64,000 bases of DNA, taken from Rudanella paleaurantiibacter. GTDB lineage: Bacteria; Bacteroidota; Bacteroidia; Cytophagales; Spirosomataceae. Under the pieces are notes generated by a model, which was given only the letters and a program-made list of their open reading frames with translations, ran no database searches and had not been told where the DNA came from. Position 1 is the first letter of the stretch. Each line of letters opens with the position of its first letter. The stretch spans positions 186,001 through 250,000 of the forward strand of contig NZ_WELI01000007.1 of assembly GCF_009184635.1 (NCBI RefSeq). Direction: 5' to 3'. The position numbers were made by a program, and so were the translations under genes. Below, piece by piece: positions 1 through 8,369 of this stretch.

Positions 1-1
1 G

Positions 2-724
2 TGGGGTGGGGGTATTCTGGCGGGTAGCTACCTGATTTTGATGCTGCCTATTTTTAAAGAGATTCTGGCGTCGTTGTCGGCTATGCCTACGGTGATGAAG
101 CAGCTGTGGTGGGTGAAGTTTTTTACCTGGTATGGCCTCCCGCTGATGTGGCAGTACCTGTCGCTGTCGGCGGCCCGGTATGCGTTCAACGCGCCCGATG
201 CGTTCTCCAACAAGGCGGGTTTTGAGGAGGGCACCAAATGGGGTGGGCTCTGCTTTGCCATGTTCAGCATATCGTGCGCGGTTATTTCAATTTTTATTCC
301 CCGCATTGCCCGTGCCATCGGGAGTGCCCGCCTGACCCACGCTGTGTTCCTGACTATTGGAGCCACCGGCTTTTTCCTAACGCTCACCTCCAACGATAAA
401 TTTGTGTACCTGATCGGAATGACCATCATTGGTCTGGCCTGGGGCTCAATTATGTCCATGCCCTACCTGATGCTGGCAAGCGCCGTTCCGAAAGAGCGGA
501 TGGGCGTTTATATGGGCATTTTCAACGGATTTATCTGCGTGCCGCAGTTCATCGGTATGCTGACGGTGCCGCTGTATTATAAGCCTATTTTGGGCGACGA
601 TCCGCGCAATGCCCTCGTGTTGGCAGGTGTGTGTCTGTTGCTGGCGGCCGGGTCTTGTTTCCTGGTGAAAGAAGTTAAGCAAAGCCAAGACACTGCCATG
701 CCCGTTGGTGCGGGAGGACATTAA
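2..724 (+). CDS. MFS sugar transporter, C-terminal part (SLC45-like), cut by window start
   Basis: The frame is open from the second base of the window, so the start lies outside and 240 residues are visible. The product has about six hydrophobic helices separated by short basic loops such as PRIARAIG, and ends in a hydrophilic tail. The pattern fits the second half of a major facilitator of the sugar:proton symporter (SLC45/sucrose-type) group in the inner membrane, which is a family-level judgement. The next gene downstream, 90 bases away on the same strand, is a PfkB sugar kinase, which suggests a sugar import and phosphorylation pair. Substrate is not readable from sequence; sucrose, maltose or fructose would fit. 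Confidence 0.75.
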   Translation, partial: WGGGILAGSYLILMLPIFKEILASLSAMPTVMKQLWWVKFFTWYGLPLMWQYLSLSAARYAFNAPDAFSNKAGFEEGTKWGGLCFAMFSISCAVISIFIPRIARAIGSARLTHAVFLTIGATGFFLTLTSNDKFVYLIGMTIIGLAWGSIMSMPYLMLASAVPKERMGVYMGIFNGFICVPQFIGMLTVPLYYKPILGDDPRNALVLAGVCLLLAAGSCFLVKEVKQSQDTAMPVGAGGH

Positions 725-814
725 TCCACCTGATGAATTGGGTGTACAAATGCCATATCGGAGTCGGTATGGCATTTGCATTTGTCCCGTTCTGGATTTC
801 TCTTTGTCGGCATA

Positions 815-1732
815 ATGATGGAAAAAACAATTGATATTCTGGCCGTGGGCGAGTTGCTGGCCGACCTTATTGGGCAGCAAATGCACAACAGCCTGCTCGA
901 TACGCCTACATTTGAGCGGTTTCAGGGAGGCTCGCCCGCCAATATGGCCGCCAACATGGCCCGGTTGGGCAACCGGGCGGCTTTGGTGGCCTGCGTCGGT
1001 AGCGATAATCTGGGTGTGTACCTGGTTGATGAGGTAGGTAGTGCCGGGGTCGATACCGAATACATTGCCCGGTCTACCCACGACCCCACCAGTATCGTGC
1101 TGGTGTCGCGGAGCAAAGGTACCCCCGACTTTATTGCGTACCGGCAAGCCGACCGCCAACTGATGCCGTATCACCTGCCCGATACCTTGCTCACCCAGGC
1201 CCGGCTGTTTCATACTACCTGTTTCGCACTGAGTCAGGAGCCTGCCCAAAGCACACTGGTCGATGCGGCCGCGCGGGCCGGGCGTGTGGGGTGTCAGGTA
1301 AGTATTGATTGCAACTATGCCCCGAGTATTTGGCCCGACCGCGAACAGGCCTGGCAGGTAATTAAAGCCTATTGTTCGGCGGGGGCATTGGTGAAACTGA
1401 GCGAAGACGATGCCGCCCGGCTGTATGGTCAGCCCACCGGAGTGGACCAGATTATCACCGATTTTCACGAGATGGGGGCCACGCTCGTGTGCCTGACACT
1501 GGGTGCGGAGGGTAGCCTGGTTTCGACCAATGGCGGGGCCGATCGGGTGCAGCTCCCCGGTCGTAAAATTGAAGTTATCGACGTGACCGGTGCGGGCGAC
1601 GCCTACTGGGCTGGTTTCCTGACAGCCTGGCTCGACGGTCGCAGCCCGGCAGCCTGCGCCGAAGCGGGCGCCGATGTTGCCGTCATGAAGCTGACCCGCA
1701 AAGGGCCGTTGCCAACGGGTATCAGCATATAG
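815..1732 (+). CDS. PfkB-family carbohydrate kinase (fructokinase-like)
   Basis: A 305-residue ribokinase/PfkB-fold kinase, the usual length for the family. Near the N-terminus it has GGSPANMAANMARLG, the substrate-binding signature, and near the C-terminus DVTGAGDAYWAGF, the PfkB signature 2 with the catalytic Asp in GAGD and the anion hole. It should phosphorylate a sugar, probably fructose, with ATP in the cytosol. An in-frame ATG at 776 would add a hydrophobic, unconserved-looking extension, so I take the double ATG at 815/818. It follows the transporter gene and is closed by a strong hairpin at 1751-1790. Sugar specificity is inferred from the neighbour only. Confidence 0.85.
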   Translation: MMEKTIDILAVGELLADLIGQQMHNSLLDTPTFERFQGGSPANMAANMARLGNRAALVACVGSDNLGVYLVDEVGSAGVDTEYIARSTHDPTSIVLVSRSKGTPDFIAYRQADRQLMPYHLPDTLLTQARLFHTTCFALSQEPAQSTLVDAAARAGRVGCQVSIDCNYAPSIWPDREQAWQVIKAYCSAGALVKLSEDDAARLYGQPTGVDQIITDFHEMGATLVCLTLGAEGSLVSTNGGADRVQLPGRKIEVIDVTGAGDAYWAGFLTAWLDGRSPAACAEAGADVAVMKLTRKGPLPTGISI

Positions 1733-1750
1733 TGCGTTTAGACTAAAACG

Positions 1751-1790
1751 AAACCGGGCCGGGTGCTGACGTCAGTACCCGGCCCGGTTT
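1751..1790. terminator. Bidirectional hairpin terminator between the PfkB kinase and a lipoprotein gene
   Basis: Two 20-base arms (1751-1770 and 1771-1790) are complementary except for one G.T position. A-rich sequence precedes and T-rich follows, so the hairpin can stop transcription from both convergent genes. Confidence 0.85.
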
Positions 1791-1809
1791 TATGTTGGTA
1801 AGTTTCCAA

Positions 1810-2427
1810 TTATTTCATGCCCGCCAGTTTGTCGAGGTCTACATCCTCAAGGGTGGCTTTTAGTTTTTCGGCCGACACGCCATTCCCTTTGATCGTGACC
1901 ACAAACCGGTTTTTCACCAATACGGCAATTTCACCGTCCTTGTTGGCATTGTCGTATTTCTCATACGATTTGTAATCGCCAATTTTGCCCGTGCGCTCGT
2001 ACCCGTTTTCGGTTTCCTTGTCCACGTCAATCATCGACCAGGCAGCCAGGCCCATCAGCGCGCCGGTGCCACCCGCATCCACAATATCGAGGTCGATACG
2101 CTCCGTGCCGTCGGCATTGGCGTACTCACCGCTGGCCGTCGAAATTTTAAAACCCATAGCGCCCGCTTTTTCGCCCGTAGCTTCTTTGCGGGGCAGGCCG
2201 TCGGCATCGGCAGGCAGAAGTTCTTTGAGAGCCCGAAAATCAACCGTTTCGACAGGACCATTTTTCTCGGCTTCTTCGGCCTGTTCGGCCATTTGTTGCA
2301 TAGAGTTAACGGCATCAGAAACGGAGACTTTGGCCTCTTCGGCGGCTTTTTCTTCTTCACTCTTGCCGCCACAACCCGTTAGTAGCGCTACCGCGAGGCA
2401 GCATACGCCTATGTAGTGTAATTTCAT
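1810..2427 (-). CDS. Predicted lipoprotein of unknown function
   Basis: A 205-residue protein starting MKLHYIGVCCLAVALL and a lipobox ending LLTGC, so it should be cut before Cys and lipid-anchored. An Ala/Glu-rich stretch predicted as helical or coiled coil follows (residues about 22-50), then a globular part rich in Gly, Asp and Lys with the segment KELLPADADGLPR. An upstream in-frame start would place 26 polar residues before the signal, so I use the ATG at 2427. I do not recognise a named family. It is convergent with the sugar kinase and has no obvious partner. Confidence 0.75.
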   Translation of the reverse strand: MKLHYIGVCCLAVALLTGCGGKSEEEKAAEEAKVSVSDAVNSMQQMAEQAEEAEKNGPVETVDFRALKELLPADADGLPRKEATGEKAGAMGFKISTASGEYANADGTERIDLDIVDAGGTGALMGLAAWSMIDVDKETENGYERTGKIGDYKSYEKYDNANKDGEIAVLVKNRFVVTIKGNGVSAEKLKATLEDVDLDKLAGMK

Positions 2428-2562
2428 GGTACAATGGTTTAGTACTGGGCTGTAAGGTAAAAATTTCTGGATAACAGGCGGGTAAGTTTTGAGCCAGCGA
2501 TGCATAAAAAAAGTGGTAAAGCCCGGAGCCCTACCACCTTAAAACGGAAAGAAGACCATGAT

Positions 2563-4455
2563 TTAGTAAGCCCGTACCAGCTTACCTTCCATAAAGTTGA
2601 CAAACGATTTGTTGACCACCTTGTTACCGCCGGGGGTGGGGTAGTTGCCCGTAAAGTACCAGTCACCCGAATGATTGGGGCAGGCAACGTGCAGGTTTTC
2701 AACGGTTTGGTAAATAACTGCCACTTCGGCTTTGAGCTCGGGTGGGGTGATTATCTCGGACACTTTACGCGATAGCTCTTCGTGCGTGAAAGGATCAAAA
2801 AGGGCTTTCACGTAGTTGTCGGCGTTGGCGTTGCCTGTTTCGATAGAAGCTACGCATTGGGCGTACACTTCATCGAGCAGATGCTCCAGACCGCGATCTT
2901 TCAGCAGCTCCAAAGCCGCCCGGAAGGCCACAAATTCTTTCGGCTTCGACATGTCGATACCGTAACAATCGGGGAAGCGGATCTGCGGAGCCGACGAAAC
3001 AATCACGATTTTCTTCGGGCCCAACCGGTCAAGCATCCGCAAGATGCTTTTCTCGAGCGTAGTTCCCCGCACAATCGAGTCATCGACCACCACAACGTTG
3101 TCTTTCCCTTTCTTGATAACCTCGAACGTGGTGTCGTAAACGTGCGATACCATATCGTCGCGGTGGGCGTCGTCGGTGATGAACGTCCGCAACTTTACGT
3201 CTTTCGAAACCAGTTTTTCGATGCGCGGCCGGAAGGTAAGCAACCGTTCGAGATCTTGCTCAAACAGAATGCCGTCCATGATGGCCTTCTTGCGTTGCTT
3301 AGCCAGATAGTCTTCCAACCCCTCAACCATGCCGAAGAAAGCCGTTTCGGCCGTGTTCGGAATGTATGAGAAGACGGTATTTTCGAGATCGTAATCGATC
3401 TCCTTCAGAATCTGCGGAATCAGCAATTTGCCCAGGGTCTTCCGCTCGTTGTAAATATCGGGGTCGGTAGCGCGGGAGAAATAGATGCGCTCAAAGCTGC
3501 ACGATTTTTTCTCAACCGGCTTCCTGAACTCATATTCGCCGTACTCGCCGTACTTGTCAATAATCAGGGCATGACCCGGTTGCACTTCCTGAATCTGATT
3601 GTATTCAACATTGAAGGCCGTTTTGATAGCGGGCTTTTCGGAGGCCACTACCACCACCTCATCATCGGCGTAGTAGTAAGCCGGGCGGATACCCGCCGGG
3701 TCGCGGGCCACAAACGAAGCACCATAGCCGGTCATCCCCACCATAGCGTATCCACCGTCGAAATCGCGGCACGAACGGTGCAGAACGCGCTGAAGATCAA
3801 GGTTATCCTCGATAATGTCAGAAAGGTCGGGGTTCTCGTAAATGCCCTTGAACCGGTCGAACACGCGTTGGTTCTCTTCGTCGAGGAAGTGGCCGATTTT
3901 TTCCATGACCGTCACCGTATCGACGTACTCCTTGGGATGCTGTCCGAGCGAAACGAGTTTATCGAACAGTTCATCCACGTTGGTCATGTTGAAGTTACCC
4001 GCTACCACCAGATTCCGGCTGCGCCAGTTGCTTTGGCGGAGCATGGGGTGGCAGTTTTCAATTTCGTTGGCGCCGTGCGTGCCGTACCGCAGGTGGCCCA
4101 TCCAGACCTCGCCCGTGAAGGCTACGTTTTCCTGCAACCAGTGGGCATCATTGGCAAACTCTTTATGGCCTTTGAGTGCTTTCCGAACTTTCTTGTCGAT
4201 TTTCTCGAAGATGTCCGTCACGGGTTGCTGCTCCACCGAACGGTACCGGCTGATATAGCGGTGGCCCGGCGGTACATCGAGCTTGATGTTGGCTACGCCA
4301 GCTCCATCTTGCCCCCGGTTTACCTGCTTGTTCATGAGCAGATACAGTTTGCGGGCTGCATACAGGGGCGTTTTGTACTTGTCGATGTAATACTGATAGG
4401 GCTTGCGAAGGCGGATAAGGGCAATTCCGCACTCGTGTTTGATGGCGTCGCTCAT
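2563..4455 (-). CDS. purF: PurF-type amidophosphoribosyltransferase, long form
   Basis: A 630-residue cytosolic enzyme, longer than the usual PurF of about 500. The N-terminal class II glutamine amidotransferase domain would have Cys9 as nucleophile after an eight-residue propeptide (HEC-GIAL), with HLRYGTHG near 121-128 in the glutamine site. The phosphoribosyltransferase domain carries VVVVDDSIVRGTT at about 454-466, a good PRPP loop. The expected reaction is PRPP plus glutamine to phosphoribosylamine, first step of purine synthesis. The segment usually reading VPDSG is IPNTAETAFFGM here (about 365-376), so it may be a Bacteroidota-specific paralogue rather than the housekeeping copy. It is monocistronic by spacing. 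Confidence 0.75.
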   Translation of the reverse strand: MSDAIKHECGIALIRLRKPYQYYIDKYKTPLYAARKLYLLMNKQVNRGQDGAGVANIKLDVPPGHRYISRYRSVEQQPVTDIFEKIDKKVRKALKGHKEFANDAHWLQENVAFTGEVWMGHLRYGTHGANEIENCHPMLRQSNWRSRNLVVAGNFNMTNVDELFDKLVSLGQHPKEYVDTVTVMEKIGHFLDEENQRVFDRFKGIYENPDLSDIIEDNLDLQRVLHRSCRDFDGGYAMVGMTGYGASFVARDPAGIRPAYYYADDEVVVVASEKPAIKTAFNVEYNQIQEVQPGHALIIDKYGEYGEYEFRKPVEKKSCSFERIYFSRATDPDIYNERKTLGKLLIPQILKEIDYDLENTVFSYIPNTAETAFFGMVEGLEDYLAKQRKKAIMDGILFEQDLERLLTFRPRIEKLVSKDVKLRTFITDDAHRDDMVSHVYDTTFEVIKKGKDNVVVVDDSIVRGTTLEKSILRMLDRLGPKKIVIVSSAPQIRFPDCYGIDMSKPKEFVAFRAALELLKDRGLEHLLDEVYAQCVASIETGNANADNYVKALFDPFTHEELSRKVSEIITPPELKAEVAVIYQTVENLHVACPNHSGDWYFTGNYPTPGGNKVVNKSFVNFMEGKLVRAY

Positions 4456-4549
4456 AGCAGGTTAGCCGGGGCCAGACGTTGGTTGCTTGGTTGATGACTC
4501 GTATAGACCAAACGGCTTCACAATAGGAATCGTTCGGCGGCCACTTGTA

Positions 4550-4557
4550 CAAAGTTA
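4550..4557 (-). promoter_or_regulatory. Candidate -7 element TAACTTTG for the purF-type gene
   Basis: Reads TAACTTTG on the minus strand, an exact TAnnTTTG match about 95 bases before the start codon. No TTG sits at the usual distance upstream, so support is partial. Confidence 0.4.
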
Positions 4558-4610
4558 GGAAAAGTCTGCTGACGGTAGAGACTAAAACGCCAAAGAGATT
4601 ACCCGTATTT

Positions 4611-4655
4611 GTTGCCGAGATGACATCTTGCTTGGAAAGATGTCATCTCGGTAAC
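4611..4655 (-). terminator. Hairpin terminator after the outer-membrane barrel gene
   Basis: Arms 4615-4629 and 4637-4651 are perfectly complementary over 15 bases with a seven-base loop, and pairing extends a few bases outward. It lies just past the stop codon of the minus-strand gene ending at 4668. Confidence 0.75.
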
Positions 4656-4667
4656 CTTATCAGTTCA

Positions 4668-5321
4668 CTAATAAAACCGATACACCAGACCGGCCGACAA
4701 CATGAGCGAAGGACTGTTGTTCAGCTCGTTGTACTTGAAGAAAACGTGCTGGTATTGCGCCTGAATATCGGCACCGAGTCCTTTGCCTTGCCGCCCGAAG
4801 ACTTTCAGCCCCACGGCGGGGGCAACGGCCGCGTTGATGCCATTTTTTCGGTCGGCCAGTACGCCATAAAAGTTGGTGTAATCGACGTAGGCACCGCCCG
4901 CGCCCAGTTGCACGTATGGCCGAAAAGCGGCTCCGGCATTGGTAAAATTGTAGGCCACAGTGGCCAGCGCCGGAATGGTTGTGAGGGTGCGGGTCTGCAC
5001 GGCCGAAACCGTTTCGTCGCCAAACTGCGTCACACTGCGCCCCAGCCGCTGTTGGTTGTACTGGTAGCCCGTTTGAATCCCGACGGAAAGTTTACCGGGC
5101 AAATTCCATTGCCCCTCCAGTACCAGATTCGTAGGGGATATTTTATCGATGTAATTGGCCTGACTACCCATGGGCAAACCCACGCCATACCTGGCTGAAA
5201 CACTGTACGTGACGCCCACACTGTAGGGTGAGTAAGGCCGGAGGTCGCTATCGTCGTATCCCTGCGCATGGGCAGCTCCGCCCAATGCCAGCAAGGCTAT
5301 TGCTATCTGAAAGAGTTTCAT
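4668..5321 (-). CDS. Small outer-membrane beta-barrel protein
   Basis: A 217-residue protein with a signal peptide (MKLFQIAIALLALGGAAHAQ, cut after AQ). The rest shows alternating polar and aromatic or aliphatic residues with turns of Gly/Asn, and ends in an aromatic residue (LVYRFY), which is typical of an eight- to ten-strand porin-like barrel of the OMP_b-brl type. It probably sits in the outer membrane; no ligand can be inferred. It lies 30 bases downstream of the DUF4136-like lipoprotein gene on the same strand, so the two are likely co-transcribed, and a hairpin follows. Confidence 0.75.
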   Translation of the reverse strand: MKLFQIAIALLALGGAAHAQGYDDSDLRPYSPYSVGVTYSVSARYGVGLPMGSQANYIDKISPTNLVLEGQWNLPGKLSVGIQTGYQYNQQRLGRSVTQFGDETVSAVQTRTLTTIPALATVAYNFTNAGAAFRPYVQLGAGGAYVDYTNFYGVLADRKNGINAAVAPAVGLKVFGRQGKGLGADIQAQYQHVFFKYNELNNSPSLMLSAGLVYRFY

Positions 5322-5351
5322 GGTTGATGTGTGTCTGGGTGAGCCGGTCGC

Positions 5352-6020
5352 TTACCGGCCAGCCTGTAAGAAAGAAGATTGGGCAAAAATGGCCTCAAGG
5401 GCCCGGTCAACAGCTCCGTTATCGGTCAGGTTATCTCCCCGAATGTCGGCCTGAAAAATAACGGGTAGTTGGTTCTGCCCGTTGCTGCCTGCGCCGGGCT
5501 GCGCGCGTAGGTTCACAATCTGAATTTGCCAGAATTGCTCCTGTACAGTATAAAACTGGTAGTAATTGGGGTAGTACGGGTAAAACGGGTCAAAGCCGAA
5601 ACCACCTCCGTACCAGTAGTTCGTATAGTAGCCAGCGTAGGGGTTAGATGTGACGCCGGTGTACCGGTTCGAAACCCGGATAACGGCCACGCCCATGTCG
5701 GCCGGTTGGCCAATATTCACTCGCTGATACCCCCGGCTTGTAAGCGTTTCGGCCAGCCGGTCGATAAACCGGCCCTCAACGGGCGAGAGCGACGTTCGAA
5801 CCCGGTCGTTTGATTCAATCACGACCGAGTCGGGCAGGCTAAACGTACGAAACTGACTGAAATTGGCCGACCGGTCGTAGTTGGTGATATACACCCGGCT
5901 ATCGTCGGGGGAGAGGTCGCGGAGGGCCTGATCGCGGCAGGAGACCAGGGTGGTGCTCAAAGCTGCGCAGAGCGCGAGGGCTACCCCCGCGCCAACCGAT
6001 TTTAATTTATGCGTTCTCAT
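5352..6020 (-). CDS. DUF4136-type lipoprotein
   Basis: A 222-residue protein with a basic n-region, a hydrophobic core and the lipobox TLVSC, so lipid-anchored. The mature part has the pattern of DUF4136 (YDRSANFSQFRTFSLPD near the N-terminus, then IDRLAETLTSRGY and a Tyr/Gly/Phe/Pro-rich stretch around the middle, with a C-terminal ALEAIFAQ helix). Function of the family is unknown. An ATG seven codons upstream is possible, but the start at 6020 gives a cleaner signal. It is the first gene of a probable two-gene unit with the barrel protein downstream. Confidence 0.8.
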   Translation of the reverse strand: MRTHKLKSVGAGVALALCAALSTTLVSCRDQALRDLSPDDSRVYITNYDRSANFSQFRTFSLPDSVVIESNDRVRTSLSPVEGRFIDRLAETLTSRGYQRVNIGQPADMGVAVIRVSNRYTGVTSNPYAGYYTNYWYGGGFGFDPFYPYYPNYYQFYTVQEQFWQIQIVNLRAQPGAGSNGQNQLPVIFQADIRGDNLTDNGAVDRALEAIFAQSSFLQAGR

Positions 6021-6348
6021 AGGTAATTGGTGGCTTCTCATTTCAGGTTAAAAGGCATTCAAGCCGTGAAGCCAGCGCCTGTAAACGAGAAAGTCAAAGC
6101 CAGATCGTTGTTGTAAACTGTTATCTATAAAACGAATAGACTACGACTCCTGTTTGGTAGAAGGCCCAGATTTTGCCCTTTTCGCTATGATTAGTTGTGT
6201 CGCCGGTTATCCTGGGAGTTATGCCACTAACCCGCCCAGTGCAGTAAGAGTGAGCATAAGGCCCATTCTGGAGCCGCTGTGGATTCAAAGCATTCCTACA
6301 ACAGGTTGTGCAACTACCACATACCTTTGTGCCATTCGTTTGACGCTC
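6021..6348. other. Divergent intergenic region, 328 bases
   Basis: Separates a minus-strand DUF4136 gene from a plus-strand lipoprotein gene. It holds the -7 element at 6322-6329 for the plus gene. Reading frame upstream of 6349 is open but encodes no credible protein. A weak minus-strand match (TGGCTTTG, 6095-6102) could serve the DUF4136 gene. Nothing else stands out. Confidence 0.5.
6322..6329 (+). promoter_or_regulatory. -7 element TACCTTTG for the lipoprotein gene at 6349
   Basis: Exact TAnnTTTG match. It predicts transcription starting near 6336 and a leader of about 13 bases before the ATG at 6349, which decides that start over longer in-frame options. The nearest TTG (6306-6308) is closer than usual. 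Confidence 0.5.
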
Positions 6349-6912
6349 ATGAAAAAACACCTGTTACAAGTTCTGCTGGCAATGGCTCTGCTGAGTCAGG
6401 CATGTCAGAATACCTCACAATCGGAGAAAACCAATCTGGATAGCACCCTGACGGCCGCTGGTACATCGGCCGTGCCGCCCGCATCTGAAGCCGCCCTGTC
6501 GTCGCGTTTACGCGATATTGGCCTTACCACGGAGAGCGATTGGCGCGGAATCCGGCTGGGCGATGCCGTTGCCACCGTTAAGGAAAAAGAAAAGGCGACC
6601 CTGTTTGAAACGGACGCCAAACATTTGGGCTATACCGTTGAATTTTCCAATCTCGAATCCATTGATATGCTCTATCTGCTGGATACGAACCAAACGGTGA
6701 GCGGTATCGAGGTTGACCTGTACCTAAACGATGCCCAATCGGTAGATGCCTACCAAACTGACCTGAAGCGGTATTTCGATGCCCGCTACAAGGCTACGGC
6801 TACAGCCGGCACCTGGCAGGGCGACCGGGGGCAGACCATCACGCTCAAAAACGTATCGAAGGGTAAAGATTATGGCCTGAAAGTCCGAATTGCGGGCAGT
6901 ACGTCGGCGTAA
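6349..6912 (+). CDS. Predicted lipoprotein of unknown function
   Basis: A 187-residue protein beginning MKKHLLQVLLAMALLSQAC, a classic lipoprotein signal with the lipobox LSQAC. The mature part contains a Thr/Ala/Ser-rich linker and then a compact domain with GIRLGDAVATVKEKE, a motif seen in proteins that define a repeated small alpha/beta fold (LGDs and VK pattern), and a C-terminal VRIAGSTSA. I cannot assign a family. The promoter at 6322 supports this start. It is convergent with ilvE and shares the terminator at 6932-6968. Confidence 0.75.
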   Translation: MKKHLLQVLLAMALLSQACQNTSQSEKTNLDSTLTAAGTSAVPPASEAALSSRLRDIGLTTESDWRGIRLGDAVATVKEKEKATLFETDAKHLGYTVEFSNLESIDMLYLLDTNQTVSGIEVDLYLNDAQSVDAYQTDLKRYFDARYKATATAGTWQGDRGQTITLKNVSKGKDYGLKVRIAGSTSA

Positions 6913-6931
6913 AATTGATCGTTCTAAAATT

Positions 6932-6968
6932 AAAAAGGCCCGGCAACTGAGAGTTACCGGGCCTTTTT
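6932..6968. terminator. Bidirectional terminator between a lipoprotein gene and ilvE
   Basis: Arms 6932-6943 and 6957-6968 match perfectly over 12 bases, with A-tract on the left and T-tract on the right. Confidence 0.9.
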
Positions 6969-6991
6969 GGCTGAGCCGTACGGGGTAGTGA

Positions 6992-8062
6992 TTACACCTT
7001 GTACACCCAGCCGAATGTATCATCTACCTTACCAGTACGGATATCCGTGAGGTAATTTTTGATGCGTACCGCAATGGACTTCTCGGCCGGATGCTCGGCC
7101 AGCATATAGTCTTTACCCTGGTAACCGATAACCGAAAACGGCGAAACCACCACGGCTGTGCCAGCCCCGAAGGCTTCGGTCAGGCGGCCCGATTCGATAC
7201 CGCTAATCACCTCTTCAACCGATACCAGGCGCTCTTCGATCTCGATACCCAGCTGACGGGCAATCTGGAGAATGCTGTCGCGGGTGATGCCTTTCAGAAT
7301 CGTGTCTGAAACGGCGGGTGTTACCAGTTTGCCATCAATCACAAACATAACGTTCATCGTACCCGACTCCTCAAAGTACTTGTGTTCTTTGGCGTCGGTC
7401 CACAGAATCTGGTCGTAACCAGCCTGTTGGGCCAGCATGGTTGGGTACATAGAACCGGCGTAGTTGCCCGCACATTTGGCGTAACCCACACCACCGGCGG
7501 CCGCCCGAATGTACTCAGTTTCTACTTTTACCTTAGGTGGCTTGGCATAATAGGTTCCCACCGGACAGGTGAAAATGCAGAACCGATACGTTTTAGAAGG
7601 GGCTACCCCCAGGAACGTATCGGTAGCAAACAGGTAGGGGCGGATATACAACGAGCTACCGGGCGTCGACGGAACCCAGTCGGCATCAACGCGAAGCAGC
7701 GCTTCCAGACCACCCATAAACACCTCTTCGGTGAGGGGAGCCATGCACATCCGCTTGGCCGATTCGTTCATCCGCTTGAAGTTGTCCAACGGACGGAACA
7801 TGAGTACTTCGCCCTCTTCGTTTTTGTAGGCTTTCATGCCTTCGAAGATCGACTGACCGTAGTGTAGCGACGAAAGGGCTGGGCTTAGCGTAAAATTATC
7901 GAACGGCAGAATTTGCCCATTCTGCCATTGTCCGTCCACAAAGTCGGCCACAAACATGTGATCCGAGAAGTGCTTGCCGAACGGTAAGTTATTGAAGTCA
8001 ACTTCCTGAATACGGGAGCGCTCAGTCTTCCGAAATTCAATCTGCATCACGTCCGTTGTCAT
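6992..8062 (-). CDS. ilvE: Branched-chain amino acid aminotransferase
   Basis: A 356-residue class IV PLP aminotransferase that interconverts Leu, Ile and Val with their 2-oxo acids, in the cytosol. The PLP-binding lysine is about Lys196 within GVGYAKCAGNYAGS, the family hallmark; HYGQSIFEGMKAY (about 67-79) and LYIRPYLFATD (138-148) are also typical of the longer BCAT type shared with eukaryotes. The C-terminal half has ESGTMNVMFV and FGAGTAVVVSP, both conserved substrate or cofactor elements. It stands alone, with a long upstream leader (see 8063-8369). Assignment is secure. Confidence 0.95.
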   Translation of the reverse strand: MTTDVMQIEFRKTERSRIQEVDFNNLPFGKHFSDHMFVADFVDGQWQNGQILPFDNFTLSPALSSLHYGQSIFEGMKAYKNEEGEVLMFRPLDNFKRMNESAKRMCMAPLTEEVFMGGLEALLRVDADWVPSTPGSSLYIRPYLFATDTFLGVAPSKTYRFCIFTCPVGTYYAKPPKVKVETEYIRAAAGGVGYAKCAGNYAGSMYPTMLAQQAGYDQILWTDAKEHKYFEESGTMNVMFVIDGKLVTPAVSDTILKGITRDSILQIARQLGIEIEERLVSVEEVISGIESGRLTEAFGAGTAVVVSPFSVIGYQGKDYMLAEHPAEKSIAVRIKNYLTDIRTGKVDDTFGWVYKV

Positions 8063-8369
8063 AAATAATCAGGTTTTATCCCTTTAATCAGTGGTTTTAA
8101 GTTGTTTGCTCATGGTTTCCCGATAACCGCAAAGCGGGCTGTTGTCAGTATCAGAGAGTTGCCGACAACCGGAGCCGCACTAAGTACGTTACCCGAAACA
8201 ATGAATCGTTTGTTGTGAAGTAGGCAAATGTAAGAATTTTGGCTGAAACGGCCGTTCTAACCCGCCAGAACAGAACTAATATCAATTAGTCGATAGAACC
8301 AAGTGGTATTGGCGTAACAACTCGGCCTTGTCAGTAGTTGGTAGTTTAGTACCACCACGATCACTTTCT
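8063..8369. other. Divergent intergenic region between ilvE and a membrane protein gene
   Basis: About 307 bases. It holds a minus-strand -7 match at 8225-8232, which would give ilvE a leader of roughly 155 bases. That leader contains GTTGTC/GACAAC complementary segments and a nine-codon ATG frame without branched-chain codons, so classical peptide attenuation is not supported. A short inverted repeat ACTAAT/ATTAGT lies at 8275-8290. No gene seen. Confidence 0.45.
8225..8232 (-). promoter_or_regulatory. Candidate -7 element TACATTTG for ilvE
   Basis: Exact TAnnTTTG on the minus strand; no clear -33 TTG. Predicts a long untranslated leader. Confidence 0.35.

Noticed and set aside
446-1468. 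Long open frame on the minus strand opposite the transporter and PfkB kinase
   Set aside because: It has no recognisable motif and lies antisense to a kinase with complete signatures; high-GC third positions create such shadows.
3571-4494. 307-codon plus-strand frame opposite the PurF-type gene
   Set aside because: Antisense to a well-conserved enzyme, low-complexity His/Val/Gly composition, no family features.
8063-8369. Peptide-type attenuator for ilvE
   Set aside because: The only short leader frame has no run of Leu, Ile or Val codons, and no terminator with T-run precedes ilvE.
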